Position numbers and translations under genes: made by a program. A stretch of DNA of 22,952 nt, taken from IMG/VR virus record IMGVR_UViG_3300031928_000027, positions 1 through 22,952 of that record; one strand, written 5' to 3'. This document shows positions 1-7,224 of this stretch, one piece after another (positions within the stretch are counted from its first letter, which is position 1; every line of letters begins with the position of its first letter). The notes beneath the pieces are model-generated. The model saw nothing but the letters and a program-made list of their open reading frames with translations. It did not search any database and was not told the DNA's origin. This stretch comes from a virus.

Positions 1-18
1 CTACATCAAGCCTTATAA

Positions 19-744
19 TCACCACATCCCATAATTAGTAAAATCAATCTCATGACCACATTCTGGGCAAACTCCAATAAAAACAGATCCAATGCCAGTA
101 CAATACTCAAATAGCAATAAATCTTTTTGATCTTTTGCACATTTGGCTACCATCCCTTTACTATTATTATTATCCATCTCTCCAACAAAAGTATAACCTA
201 GTTTAATGAATTTTCTCTGTATTTCTGTATTATAATCTTTTGTATCTCCCCAACTTTCATTTTCTGGGAGATAAATATTTACGATCTCCTTCCCACTTCT
301 GAACAAACATAAACAATGTTTAAAGTAATTTGGGTCATCAAAATCATTTGGTTCTGCCGTATCGAAATAAACTTTAACATTGTCATTTACTGTCATTAAA
401 TATCCATAGAACTCTTTTGCCTCTATTTCTACATTTTCTACAAATAATTGAATTGTAACTCCTAATTCACCTTCGCTGGCAGATTCAATATTAACTTCTT
501 TACCTAACATTTTACCTGTGATAAATTCTAAATCCATATTCATAATATCTTCCTCCAATTTAATTGAACTAAATTTTGGTCTATTTTCAAATCTCATACT
601 ATCTTCTGGATTATAACAATTACAATCATTACAAATGCATTCAGAGCAAGAATGTGTGCATCCAAAGAATGATTTCTGATTAATCTGAACATCTTTCCAA
701 TGAATACAATCAGTACAATATACATGAGTGTCTTTGTCAGGCAT
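19..744 (-). CDS. Cys-rich two-part protein of unknown function
   Basis: A 241-aa protein that I cannot name. Residues 1-60 form a cysteine cluster (C10, C13, C29, C33, C36, C38, C41, C43) followed by PEDS and ENRP motifs. From memory, that arrangement occurs as a free-standing small protein in Firmicute phages. Residues 68-241 look like a separate domain ending in a zinc-ribbon-like C226-x2-C229 pair and a short tail. The start is an ATG 6 bases after GAAAGGAG (about 753-760). A second strong ribosome binding site lies inside the gene, in frame, just before Met68. The locus may therefore be a fusion of two once-adjacent genes, or may still make a shorter 174-aa product. Metal binding is inferred from the cysteines only. 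Confidence 0.75.
   Translation of the reverse strand: MPDKDTHVYCTDCIHWKDVQINQKSFFGCTHSCSECICNDCNCYNPEDSMRFENRPKFSSIKLEEDIMNMDLEFITGKMLGKEVNIESASEGELGVTIQLFVENVEIEAKEFYGYLMTVNDNVKVYFDTAEPNDFDDPNYFKHCLCLFRSGKEIVNIYLPENESWGDTKDYNTEIQRKFIKLGYTFVGEMDNNNSKGMVAKCAKDQKDLLLFEYCTGIGSVFIGVCPECGHEIDFTNYGMW
551..556 (-). promoter_or_regulatory. Strong in-frame internal ribosome binding site
   Basis: GGAGGA reads on the minus strand 7 bases before an in-frame ATG (541-543), which is Met68 of the 241-aa gene. Spacing and sequence are as good as those of the real starts around it, so a 174-aa protein (19-543) may be translated on its own. Confidence 0.5.
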
Positions 745-813
745 TTTATTTTCTCCTTTCTAATCTTGTTAAGTTAGGTTTTTTATTTTTATAAGACTTT
801 AGACGAAAGATAA

Positions 814-1182
814 TTATTTTGGATAATTGTTTGGATATTTTGGGCAACCGTACCTAAAACACAATTTACATTCTTCGCTTCCTGGTTCTTTGCAATTAAG
901 ACATTCGCAGTCTGATTCATCACATACTGCTTCGGCACATAATCTACCTTCAAGTTCGCTATATTTTTTATTAATTTTTATTTCTTCTTTTGACATTATA
1001 TTTAAAATAAATTCTGCCAAATCATAAATAAAATCATCATCAATCTCTTCAAAGTCATCTAATGTCATAGTTCCAATATTAAATGCTTCTTTAATTCTTG
1101 TAAGATTATAGATATATGTACCATCTTTAGTATTAAAACAGAAGTAATCATATAGTTTTTGTGCTATTTGATCTCTATTCAT
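814..1182 (-). CDS. Small protein with Cys-rich C-terminus
   Basis: A 122-aa protein of unknown function. The first 80 residues are acidic and probably helical. The last 42 hold eight cysteines (82, 87, 92, 94, 97, 105, 108, 113), ending in a GCPKY motif, which suggests one or two bound metal ions. The ATG start is preceded by AAGGAGG at good distance. The start codon shares its A with the stop of the upstream gene (TAATG, 1180-1184), so the two are probably translationally coupled. The cysteine pattern resembles that of the 58-aa protein two genes upstream, but I recognise no named family. Confidence 0.75.
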   Translation of the reverse strand: MNRDQIAQKLYDYFCFNTKDGTYIYNLTRIKEAFNIGTMTLDDFEEIDDDFIYDLAEFILNIMSKEEIKINKKYSELEGRLCAEAVCDESDCECLNCKEPGSEECKLCFRYGCPKYPNNYPK

Positions 1183-1409
1183 TATTTTTCCTCCTTAATA
1201 AACTCAATAATATCCATCATTACATAAGTTCTTTGAGCATATTTGTCCACATCCCAAACATTCAATAACCATTGATCTTCTGGATGATAGTCTGTGTGAC
1301 CATAATAAACTCTACTCGGAATAATATTTCTAATTCCTACTTCTCCTTTCCAATTCTTATATTTTACTTTGATTGGAACTTCTACTAGTTGGGTTTCTAA
1401 TCTTTCCAA
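1182..1409 (-). CDS. Small stand-alone WYL-like domain protein
   Basis: A 75-aa protein with the layout of a WYL-type beta barrel. It has a hydrophobic-x-Tyr strand (VKYKNWKGE), the R-x-I-x-P element (RNIIPSRVYYG), a W-L strand (DQWLLNVWDVD) and a closing R-T-Y-V-M-M-D-I strand. In bacterial regulators WYL domains sense nucleic-acid or nucleotide ligands; here there is no helix-turn-helix, so a regulatory role is only inference. The start is TTG, chosen because GGGAGGATT sits 9 bases upstream and no ATG fits. The gene overlaps its downstream neighbour by one base. Similar short proteins are, from memory, common and unstudied in phages. Confidence 0.7.
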   Translation of the reverse strand: MERLETQLVEVPIKVKYKNWKGEVGIRNIIPSRVYYGHTDYHPEDQWLLNVWDVDKYAQRTYVMMDIIEFIKEEK

Positions 1410-1413
1410 ATTT

Positions 1414-1590
1414 TTAATCCTCCCATTCTTCCTCTAATGCTTCTTTCCAACATATAGAGCAATTCATTTCATCGCATTCATCTTGATTTTCATTTAACCC
1501 GTATCTAGAAGGACATCCATTAATTATTTGATAAATTTGAGAATTAGGAGTTATTTCGATGTATTTTAATAATATATCTTTACCTGTCAA
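1414..1590 (-). CDS. 58-aa Cys-rich protein (TTG start)
   Basis: A short gene read by hand. It starts at TTG (1588-1590) behind GAGGTGG with a 6-base spacer and ends at TAA 1414-1416. The product begins MTGKDILLKYIEI, carries NGCPSRYG near the middle, then C39, C44, C47 in a CDEMNCSICW context, and ends in an acidic EEEWED tail. Four cysteines (26, 39, 44, 47) suggest a small zinc site. Its stop overlaps the ribosome binding site region of the next gene, as expected inside an operon. Function unknown. The real-gene call rests on the RBS, the packing and the ordered cysteines. Confidence 0.6.
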   Translation of the reverse strand: MTGKDILLKYIEITPNSQIYQIINGCPSRYGLNENQDECDEMNCSICWKEALEEEWED

Positions 1591-1637
1591 AATAATCCAC
1601 CTCTTTTAGATTCTATATAATCATATTCCATATCGTT

Positions 1638-1976
1638 TTATTTTTCTCCTTTCAATACAACTCTATCAGGGAACTTATCTAACAAATATTGAGCCAACAA
1701 ATGTCTATGACAGAAAGAATTTTTAGGGCAATAACAAACAAATGTTACACTTTCCATATCGAGTAATTTATCCCACTCTGATTTATTTTTCTTTAATGAT
1801 TTATCCATCATATAAAGATACTGAATAGTATATTGTTCCTCTGTGATTAGTTTATTTTTATATCCCATAACCATATCCCATGTTGGAGCAAATGCTTTAT
1901 TACCAGATTTAATTGTAATGTCTAGACGGTCTGGGGATGAATAACGGAATTGTGATGTATAGATTTGTAAGATAAT
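1638..1976 (-). CDS. DUF488-like protein, probable non-standard start
   Basis: The C-terminal half carries the CYCPKNSFCHRHLLAQYL motif typical of DUF488 proteins (Cys followed by CHR and a helix). The only ATG in frame with the open frame is at 1872-1874 and would give 78 aa, but it has no ribosome binding site. The frame stays open and coding-like upstream (IYTSQFRYSS, then PDRLDITIKSGNKAFAPTWD), as expected for the family's N-terminal strand. AGAAAGGA (1983-1990) stands just before this extension, and no ATG, GTG or TTG lies in frame there. The most likely start is ATT at 1974-1976 (112 aa) or ATC at 1971-1973. If only the ATG is used the gene is 1638-1874. DUF488 function is not established. 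Confidence 0.65.
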   Translation of the reverse strand: MILQIYTSQFRYSSPDRLDITIKSGNKAFAPTWDMVMGYKNKLITEEQYTIQYLYMMDKSLKKNKSEWDKLLDMESVTFVCYCPKNSFCHRHLLAQYLLDKFPDRVVLKGEK

Positions 1977-1991
1977 AACCAGTCCTTTCTA

Positions 1992-2171
1992 TCAATTTTT
2001 CAAATATGTTTTTATTTTATGTTGCCATTTACAGAATTCATTCGGTTTAGAACAAACTATTTTTCCAAGTCTAAATAAATAATCATAATTTGCATAATAA
2101 CAATGTGCTGAACAACAAAGTGGTTTGTTTTTACATTCATATAATTTTTCACTGCTACTTATTGGGTTCAT
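1992..2171 (-). CDS. 59-aa Cys-rich protein
   Basis: A gene read by hand: ATG (2169-2171) with GAAGGA 7 bases upstream, TGA at 1992-1994. The product starts MNPISSSEKLYEC, contains C13, C19, C20, C24, C40 and C47, and ends in a basic KIKTYLKN tail. The C-x5-CC-x3-C spacing suggests a small metal-binding fold. The stop directly abuts the ribosome binding site of the DUF488-like gene. I recognise no family. Confidence 0.6.
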   Translation of the reverse strand: MNPISSSEKLYECKNKPLCCSAHCYYANYDYLFRLGKIVCSKPNEFCKWQHKIKTYLKN

Positions 2172-2256
2172 TTAATCATCCTTCTTTTCTTATTTTAAAT
2201 CCATTAAAATTCTAATTTCATGGGCAAATTTAAAAACAGATCGGGTAGTAAATCGT

Positions 2257-2271
2257 AGCATTTTGGAGCAT
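2257..2271 (+). repeat. AGCAT repeat pair at 10-bp spacing
   Basis: AGCAT occurs at 2257-2261 and 2267-2271, exactly one helical turn apart (AGCATTTTGGAGCAT). A three-copy version with the same 10-bp period is at 20466-20490; the 15-base units match at 13 positions. The pair lies in a 158-base stretch (2172-2329) without a supported gene. Operator, replication signal or chance are all possible. Confidence 0.35.
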
Positions 2272-2329
2272 ACGCTAGTATAAGAGAGGTGGATTTTTGA
2301 GAAAGTCTAATTATCTTCCTTTTTGCTAC

Positions 2330-2464
2330 TTATTTAGATTTTATACTAACCATTGCAGGAATTAACATCGCCCATAAACAAGTTCCATCTTTCCCGTAAT
2401 AAATTCCAACGGATACTGCGATAGATGTTGCCACCCATCCCATTACCCATGCTAAATATGCCAT
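2330..2464 (-). CDS. 44-aa small membrane protein
   Basis: A gene read by hand: ATG (2462-2464) behind a strong GAAAGGAG site, TAA at 2330-2332. The first segment (AYLAWVMGWVATSIAVSVG) is a clear transmembrane helix. After a short GKDGT loop with one cysteine, a second hydrophobic stretch (LWAMLIPAMVSI) follows and the protein ends in KSK. It would be inserted in the host membrane as one or two spans. It is too small and too far from any lysis gene to call a holin. The preceding gene is the dUTPase. Confidence 0.6.
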   Translation of the reverse strand: MAYLAWVMGWVATSIAVSVGIYYGKDGTCLWAMLIPAMVSIKSK

Positions 2465-2518
2465 TATAATTTCTCCTTTCTATTGACTTAAAATGTTTGC
2501 TTGCCAAGGGAAAGGCAA

Positions 2519-2986
2519 TTACGCCTTCCCTGTGCTTCCAAATCCACCAATTCTTTCATTATCTGTATTCCCATTATCAGCAACAAGAAATTGTAAGAAT
2601 ATGCCTTGTGCTACTCGTTCACCTGCTTCAATTGTTACAGTTTCATTGCTATCATTATAGAAACAAAAACCAATATTGCCTTCATTGTCTGGATTATTAT
2701 AATAATCAGAATCCACAATACCTGTACAGTTGCTAAGTCTTAATCCTTTTTTAGTAGCAATTGAACTTCTAGCATAAAGAGTTAGAACCTCTCCATCTTG
2801 CATATATGATTTAATATCTGACCAAATAATTGCTTTACCATGAGAAGGAACTGTGAATTTTACAGGCGTTGCAAAATCATAACCTGCTGAGGTTTTTGTT
2901 CCTCTTTGTGGTTTGATCGCTGGAACTACATTTTTTTTCTTTTCATCTGATACTAATTCAAAACCTCTAATGTATAAACTATTCAT
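2519..2986 (-). CDS. dut: dUTP diphosphatase (trimeric dUTPase)
   Basis: Hydrolyses dUTP to dUMP and pyrophosphate, keeping uracil out of phage DNA and feeding dTMP synthesis. All five motifs of trimeric dUTPases are present in order in 155 aa: I at 33-39 (SAGYDFA), II at 73-82 (RSSIATKKGL), III around 89-105 (GIVDSDYYNN, then NEGNI), IV at 121-130 (AGERVAQGIF) and the Gly-rich motif V at 145-154 (RIGGFGSTGK), which closes over the substrate. Length is slightly above the usual 140-150 aa because of a Lys-rich insertion near residues 15-25. ATG start with AGGA upstream. It lies downstream of the ribonucleotide reductase, separated by an HNH gene, and belongs to the same nucleotide-supply unit. 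Confidence 0.93.
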   Translation of the reverse strand: MNSLYIRGFELVSDEKKKNVVPAIKPQRGTKTSAGYDFATPVKFTVPSHGKAIIWSDIKSYMQDGEVLTLYARSSIATKKGLRLSNCTGIVDSDYYNNPDNEGNIGFCFYNDSNETVTIEAGERVAQGIFLQFLVADNGNTDNERIGGFGSTGKA

Positions 2987-3017
2987 ATTTTTGTATTCCT
3001 CATTTCATATATTTTAT

Positions 3018-3779
3018 TTATATTATATCTAGTTCATTTGTTTTATGTATAAAATAATCATAGATAATTCGTTTTTTGCTGTCTGTTAATTTATTTATAT
3101 GTTTCTCATAAGTTTCATCATTTGATGTATTTCTAAATTCTCCTAAGAGACAAACCTCACATAAATATCTTAAATATACTGCTTCTTCAAATATTTTTAA
3201 TGGTTTAAAATATATTCTTTGTTTCTTTTTAGTAAAATCGATTGTAAATTTATTATATTTTTTATCATATGATATACCCCTAATGCCAGTTACATTATTA
3301 ATTTTGAGTTGCATATTTAAACAGTTTGACGGTCTATCAATTATCCTCAAATTATATTTTCTATTATTTAGAGAATCACCATTTATATGATCAACTTCGT
3401 TTTCACCAGTATAACCGAGTACATATCTTGCATAATATAAAATTTCTGAATCTCGATTTCCTGTAACTACATATAATTTATTTCTTTTCTTAGTAGTTCT
3501 CCATTTATGTAATTTTGCCTTTTGAACATCTTCAATATCTATAATACATTGAGCGACAATATTCCCAAATTTATCATACAAATTAATTAATGCGTAATCT
3601 TTGTAAGAAATTATCTCATTGGGATCAAATACCCCTCTCTGATTATTGTCCATAAATTTTCCATATGTTCTATATTGATTAAGGTGTTTACTACACAATA
3701 TCATTTTTAGATGAGAAAAGTATTTAATACTTTTCTCATTGCTTGAAACATTGCAAATTTCACAAAACTTTTCTACCAA
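3018..3779 (-). CDS. HNH endonuclease with AP2 domain (probable homing endonuclease)
   Basis: A 253-aa free-standing HNH nuclease. The core lies around residues 126-155: EVDHINGDSLNNRKYNLR supplies D130-H131 and the Asn residues of an HNH_3-type beta-beta-alpha-metal fold. An AP2-like DNA-binding domain follows (about 164-215, GIRGISYDKKYNKFTIDF). The N-terminus has a CEIC pair and further Cys/His (C29, H32), a possible zinc knuckle. The start is TTG behind AGAGG with 9-base spacing. The gene sits between the ribonucleotide reductase and dUTPase genes, a usual place for phage homing genes, and does not disrupt either. Homing activity is inferred from family and position, not shown. Confidence 0.85.
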   Translation of the reverse strand: MVEKFCEICNVSSNEKSIKYFSHLKMILCSKHLNQYRTYGKFMDNNQRGVFDPNEIISYKDYALINLYDKFGNIVAQCIIDIEDVQKAKLHKWRTTKKRNKLYVVTGNRDSEILYYARYVLGYTGENEVDHINGDSLNNRKYNLRIIDRPSNCLNMQLKINNVTGIRGISYDKKYNKFTIDFTKKKQRIYFKPLKIFEEAVYLRYLCEVCLLGEFRNTSNDETYEKHINKLTDSKKRIIYDYFIHKTNELDII

Positions 3780-3805
3780 TTATTAAAACCTCTTTTATTT
3801 ATTAT

Positions 3806-6139
3806 TTATCTGACAGGACATACCCCTGATTCGCATCCATCGTTCCCGATATCAAATTCAGTTTCAACTAATTCATACTTACTAATCAAAGAAGGAATAA
3901 ATGGCTTCATCTCCTTAACTCTTTTATTGTATTCTTCTTCTGTGATAGCTTCATATGGCATTAACTGATAGAAAGAATCTGACAGAGATAAGAAACTTAC
4001 GGCAACAATGTCCTCCCAATTATTAAATACCCATTCTTCTACTCCTTCCCATTCATTATCCTTAACTGTAACTGTAATAGAAGCGTTATGATCTACATAA
4101 TTATTCATAAACATTTTATAGTTTTCAAGTTGTTCAATTGCCGACACATCATATTTAGTTCTTCCAACAGGAGATTTCATAGGAAACTCTATGACTTTTG
4201 TGGTACAAGTCTCTAATTCTTGACCAACTTCTGCAAGAATAGGATAATTTAACTCTTCACAAACTTTAACTAAAGGGTCATGAGCATTAATTCTTACTCT
4301 TCTAATAAACCAATTAGATTCAGAATAATGAACACCTGATGAAACTCCAGGTAATTGACTTAATGTTCCTTCTGGTTTTACTGTAGTAATTAATAATGAT
4401 TTTGACATTTTTAATTCTTGTGAATATATATTGATTTCATCATGAGCAATTTGACGCATTTTCTTTAATATTTCTATTTCTTCCACTTTAGATATTTTAG
4501 TAGCATTAACCATATCTTGCCATCCAGTTAAAGAACAACCTGTTAATTTATCTCTTTGTTGTACAATATTCCATTTTGGAAGTTCTAACTCTACACAAGT
4601 CATACGATAACCTGCTCTTGCTGATAGTCTTTGGGATTCTAATAGTGATTGGATATCTAATTTGCCATCTTTAACAAATGCGAATACATTTACTGTAGTT
4701 AAATTACAAAGTCCATTAGAATCTAACAAAATCTCCGCACAAGGGTTCACTCCATTAAAATTTTCTCTACGTTTACTTCCTGCTATTTCATTAACAAATG
4801 CAGGTTCGCCTGAATATCTCATCTGCTCAATTTGCCAATGAATTTGTTCCCTAGAAGGTTTTTCTTTGTAGTAAATAGAGTTATTACTCATTTGTCTATG
4901 TGATAATTCTGTATCTATTTCCCATTTCCCATTTGAAGTTTGCTTGTATAAATTACTTTTTGCCTTAATACATTCGTCATCATCCGAATCAATTAAAGCT
5001 ATTTCACTAGTCCTTCGAACTCCTCCGATTACAACGTTCTCACCAATAGCATTTAATATATCTACACAATTAATTGGTTTGAGTTTAATTTTCTCTAATT
5101 CTTGTTTGAGTCCTTCCTTTTTAATAATTTTATCTACTTTTGCAAACATTGCTTTTAAACTTTCGTGACCAGAAGCAGTTCCACCAAATGTTTTTAATCT
5201 TTCTCCTTTTGGTCTTACGTGGTCATAAACAAATACAATACTTTTAACATCAATAAAGTCTTTATCCCATAACATTCTCAAATAATAATCTAATGCTTGA
5301 ACCCATCCACCTTTGCTGTCGCCTACAATGATTTTAATCATATTATTGTTTATAAATTGGATTGATGTATTGTCTTCTCTTTTTTCTTTAAGGACAGGAG
5401 TATAATCTTTATGAATAACTTCCATACTTGTTTTGACGCTAGGTAGTTTAGCTACATCTCCTTTTAATGCACGAAATCCAAATCCTGATCCAATCATTAA
5501 TAAGTAAAAAGCATCTTTAAAAGCTTCAAAATTATCAATGACTGCAAACGAGCAATTGTAGTTAGAAGTAGGAAATTTCTCTGAAACTAATGTACCACCT
5601 ATGTATAATGTTCTTCCAGATAAGAATTGCCTAAGATTAAAGATATTATCATATAATTTTTCTGCCTCATCTTTTGTTGTAGGAACTAAACCACAATTAT
5701 ATTCAACTGCTCTTTTTACTGTTTCCCACCAATATTCTCTACGCTCTTCATCTGGTAAGTACCTACTATATGTACGATAATAAACAAAATTACCTAGTTG
5801 CTTCATTGGTGAAGGTTGATGTTTATATTTGCTTAAAAATTCTTTACTTAGAAGTCCTAGTGTTTTATTCTTACGTAATTTATCTCTTTGGTTTCGATAT
5901 ATAATATATCGTTTAGCCACATCTTTTCTGTTGCTTTCCATTAGAATATTTTCAACAAAATCCTGAATGTCTTCAACTGATAATACATCTAATCCAACGG
6001 ATTCAATTTTATTTGCGATTTCATGACTTACTTGTATATCAATACCATTTTTAGTTTCAAGCATTGCATTTTCAACTGCTCTAACAATACTATTTTTATC
6101 AAATTCTACTAATATTCCATTTCTTTTCTGTACCTTCAA
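3806..6139 (-). CDS. nrdJ: Adenosylcobalamin-dependent ribonucleoside-triphosphate reductase (class II)
   Basis: Reduces ribonucleotides to deoxyribonucleotides with a B12-generated thiyl radical. The 777-aa chain begins with an ATP-cone (about 1-90, starting KVQKRNGILVEFD). Catalytic elements are visible: C196 (NYNCSFAV), the radical-site block NPCAEI at 465-470 with C467 and E469, and the partner C478 in NGLCNLTTVNV. The tail ends in a C769-x4-C774 pair (GCESGVCPVR), the swinging redox dithiol of monomeric class II enzymes. Length matches the monomeric RTPR group plus an ATP-cone. No small radical subunit (NrdB/F) or activase (NrdG) gene is nearby, which fits class II. The start is TTG behind GGAGGG with about 10-base spacing. 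The phage needs cobalamin from its host. Confidence 0.92.
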   Translation of the reverse strand: MKVQKRNGILVEFDKNSIVRAVENAMLETKNGIDIQVSHEIANKIESVGLDVLSVEDIQDFVENILMESNRKDVAKRYIIYRNQRDKLRKNKTLGLLSKEFLSKYKHQPSPMKQLGNFVYYRTYSRYLPDEERREYWWETVKRAVEYNCGLVPTTKDEAEKLYDNIFNLRQFLSGRTLYIGGTLVSEKFPTSNYNCSFAVIDNFEAFKDAFYLLMIGSGFGFRALKGDVAKLPSVKTSMEVIHKDYTPVLKEKREDNTSIQFINNNMIKIIVGDSKGGWVQALDYYLRMLWDKDFIDVKSIVFVYDHVRPKGERLKTFGGTASGHESLKAMFAKVDKIIKKEGLKQELEKIKLKPINCVDILNAIGENVVIGGVRRTSEIALIDSDDDECIKAKSNLYKQTSNGKWEIDTELSHRQMSNNSIYYKEKPSREQIHWQIEQMRYSGEPAFVNEIAGSKRRENFNGVNPCAEILLDSNGLCNLTTVNVFAFVKDGKLDIQSLLESQRLSARAGYRMTCVELELPKWNIVQQRDKLTGCSLTGWQDMVNATKISKVEEIEILKKMRQIAHDEINIYSQELKMSKSLLITTVKPEGTLSQLPGVSSGVHYSESNWFIRRVRINAHDPLVKVCEELNYPILAEVGQELETCTTKVIEFPMKSPVGRTKYDVSAIEQLENYKMFMNNYVDHNASITVTVKDNEWEGVEEWVFNNWEDIVAVSFLSLSDSFYQLMPYEAITEEEYNKRVKEMKPFIPSLISKYELVETEFDIGNDGCESGVCPVR

Positions 6140-6210
6140 TTCTATGTACCCTCCATTATAATTATTTTATTTATAACTTATATATCCTTTAAAAGTATTA
6201 TTTTATTTGA

Positions 6211-6357
6211 TCATTTCTTACTAAAGTAAATATCCAACAGAATGTCAGTCTCCCCTAGCTCGTTTACAATCTCAACATATCCACCAGAACGTCCTATCAA
6301 CTTATAGCTTTTACCAACTATATAATTCTCATATTCCTTAATACAAGTTAGTTCCAT
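6211..6357 (-). CDS. 48-aa protein, likely small beta-barrel
   Basis: A gene read by hand: ATG (6355-6357) to TGA (6211-6213). The start overlaps the stop of the upstream gene by one base (TAATG), so translation is probably coupled; the ribosome binding site itself is weak (AAAGAG). The product begins MELTCIKEYENYIVGKSYKL, and the pattern of a VGKSYKL strand, a GGYVEIVNELG hairpin and a final hydrophobic strand resembles small SH3-like phage proteins known only as hypothetical. Function unknown. Confidence 0.6.
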   Translation of the reverse strand: MELTCIKEYENYIVGKSYKLIGRSGGYVEIVNELGETDILLDIYFSKK

Positions 6358-6554
6358 TACTCTTTTAATGATGCATCATCTTCTTTCTTCACAAATTCCT
6401 TAACTACTTCCCAATACCATAAAAAATTATTACTTTCTCTGCAAATATTATAAAATCTCATATAAACCTTACTATTATCCTCTGGAACTAAAAATCTTAG
6501 ACAAGAACTTGATTTTGGACATTCTGCAAAACTGCACTGTGAAATATCAGCCAA
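6357..6554 (-). CDS. 65-aa Cys-containing protein
   Basis: Unknown function. Four cysteines (C7, C12, C18, C38) in a CSFAECPKSSSC context plus a later NICRES suggest a small zinc site, followed by an aromatic helix (NNFLWYWEVVKEF) and a charged tail. The start is TTG (6552-6554), directly after the upstream stop (TAATTG), with GAAAGGAG at 8-base spacing. It lies between unknown genes upstream of the reductase. Confidence 0.65.
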   Translation of the reverse strand: MADISQCSFAECPKSSSCLRFLVPEDNSKVYMRFYNICRESNNFLWYWEVVKEFVKKEDDASLKE

Positions 6555-6731
6555 TTATTCTTCTCCTTTCTTTAATTTATTTCTTAACCACTCTACATCA
6601 TAGATTTTCATATTTACTTGTCTATAATATGTAATTTTATTAGTGTCTTCAGATACGGTGTACATATAGTTTATTCTATCTCGGTAATTGTATTCTTCCT
6701 TGCTACATTCAGCCCAAGAATTATTATTCAT
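6555..6731 (-). CDS. 58-aa hypothetical protein
   Basis: The frame is open further upstream to a TTG at 6753-6755, but a near-perfect AGGAGGTGAT stands 4 bases before the ATG at 6729-6731, so the shorter form is chosen. It starts MNNNSWAECSKEEYNYRD, has a Tyr-rich middle (INYMYTVSED, ITYYRQVNMKIYD) and ends in a short basic helix (WLRNKLKKGEE). Its ribosome binding site overlaps the end of the preceding gene. No family recognised. Confidence 0.65.
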   Translation of the reverse strand: MNNNSWAECSKEEYNYRDRINYMYTVSEDTNKITYYRQVNMKIYDVEWLRNKLKKGEE

Positions 6732-6745
6732 ATTATCACCTCCTC

Positions 6746-7192
6746 TTAATCCCAAAAATTATCTATATTTAATTTTAATAAATCAAACAACATTTCCTTA
6801 TCATCTTCTCTATTCTTGTCTGCTAATTTACCATATTTCCTATATTCCGAAAGAGTTTCTTCCTTAGCATTATATTCTAATTTGTTATCTACAATCTTGA
6901 ATAATTCTATCTCGCCATACTTTTCATCAAACTGTAACATTGCTTCTTCTAAATAATTATCCTCCATTAATCTTTTACACAATAACTTTATTTCTTTAAT
7001 TTGTTCAGCTATTCCTTCTGATTCCGCAGTCCATGATTTATCACTATTGAAGAATTTTTCCATGTTGTCAAATTTTTTATACCATATGGAATAGATATAA
7101 TAATGATCCCAATCACGATCAAACCATATTGTGGGGAACCATTTGATAAGATTGTGTATTCCTGCTTTAAAACTTCTTAAATGGGATAACAT
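6746..7192 (-). CDS. Phage protein of unknown function (148 aa)
   Basis: A 148-aa soluble protein. The N-terminal part carries the phrase IKWFPTIWFDRDWDHYYIY, which I recall from many unstudied phage proteins; the remainder is helical and charged (AEQIKEIKLLCKRLMED). ATG start with AAGGAGG upstream, though the 12-base spacing is long. It is the first sizeable gene after the consensus promoter at 7382-7410 and follows the palindromic leader, so it leads the nucleotide-metabolism unit. Function unknown. Confidence 0.7.
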   Translation of the reverse strand: MLSHLRSFKAGIHNLIKWFPTIWFDRDWDHYYIYSIWYKKFDNMEKFFNSDKSWTAESEGIAEQIKEIKLLCKRLMEDNYLEEAMLQFDEKYGEIELFKIVDNKLEYNAKEETLSEYRKYGKLADKNREDDKEMLFDLLKLNIDNFWD

Positions 7193-7224
7193 TTATGTAT
7201 TTCGCCTCCTTAAATTATTATATA

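Noticed and set aside
2188-2300. Open minus-strand frame ending in KFAHEIRILMDLK, possible small gene or remnant
   Set aside because: The only ATGs have no ribosome binding site and the product would be about 23 aa. It could be a decayed gene but cannot be supported.
2302-2370. Plus-strand TTG behind AGAGGTGG (22 codons)
   Set aside because: It overlaps the well-supported minus-strand membrane protein gene and runs against all other genes. Likely chance.
2330-2464. 44-aa membrane protein considered as a holin
   Set aside because: No endolysin or other lysis gene nearby, and the size and hydrophobic pattern are not specific.
6732-6755. Eight-residue N-terminal extension of the 58-aa gene from a TTG
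   Set aside because: It encodes the ribosome binding site AGGAGGTGAT itself, which clearly serves the ATG at 6731.
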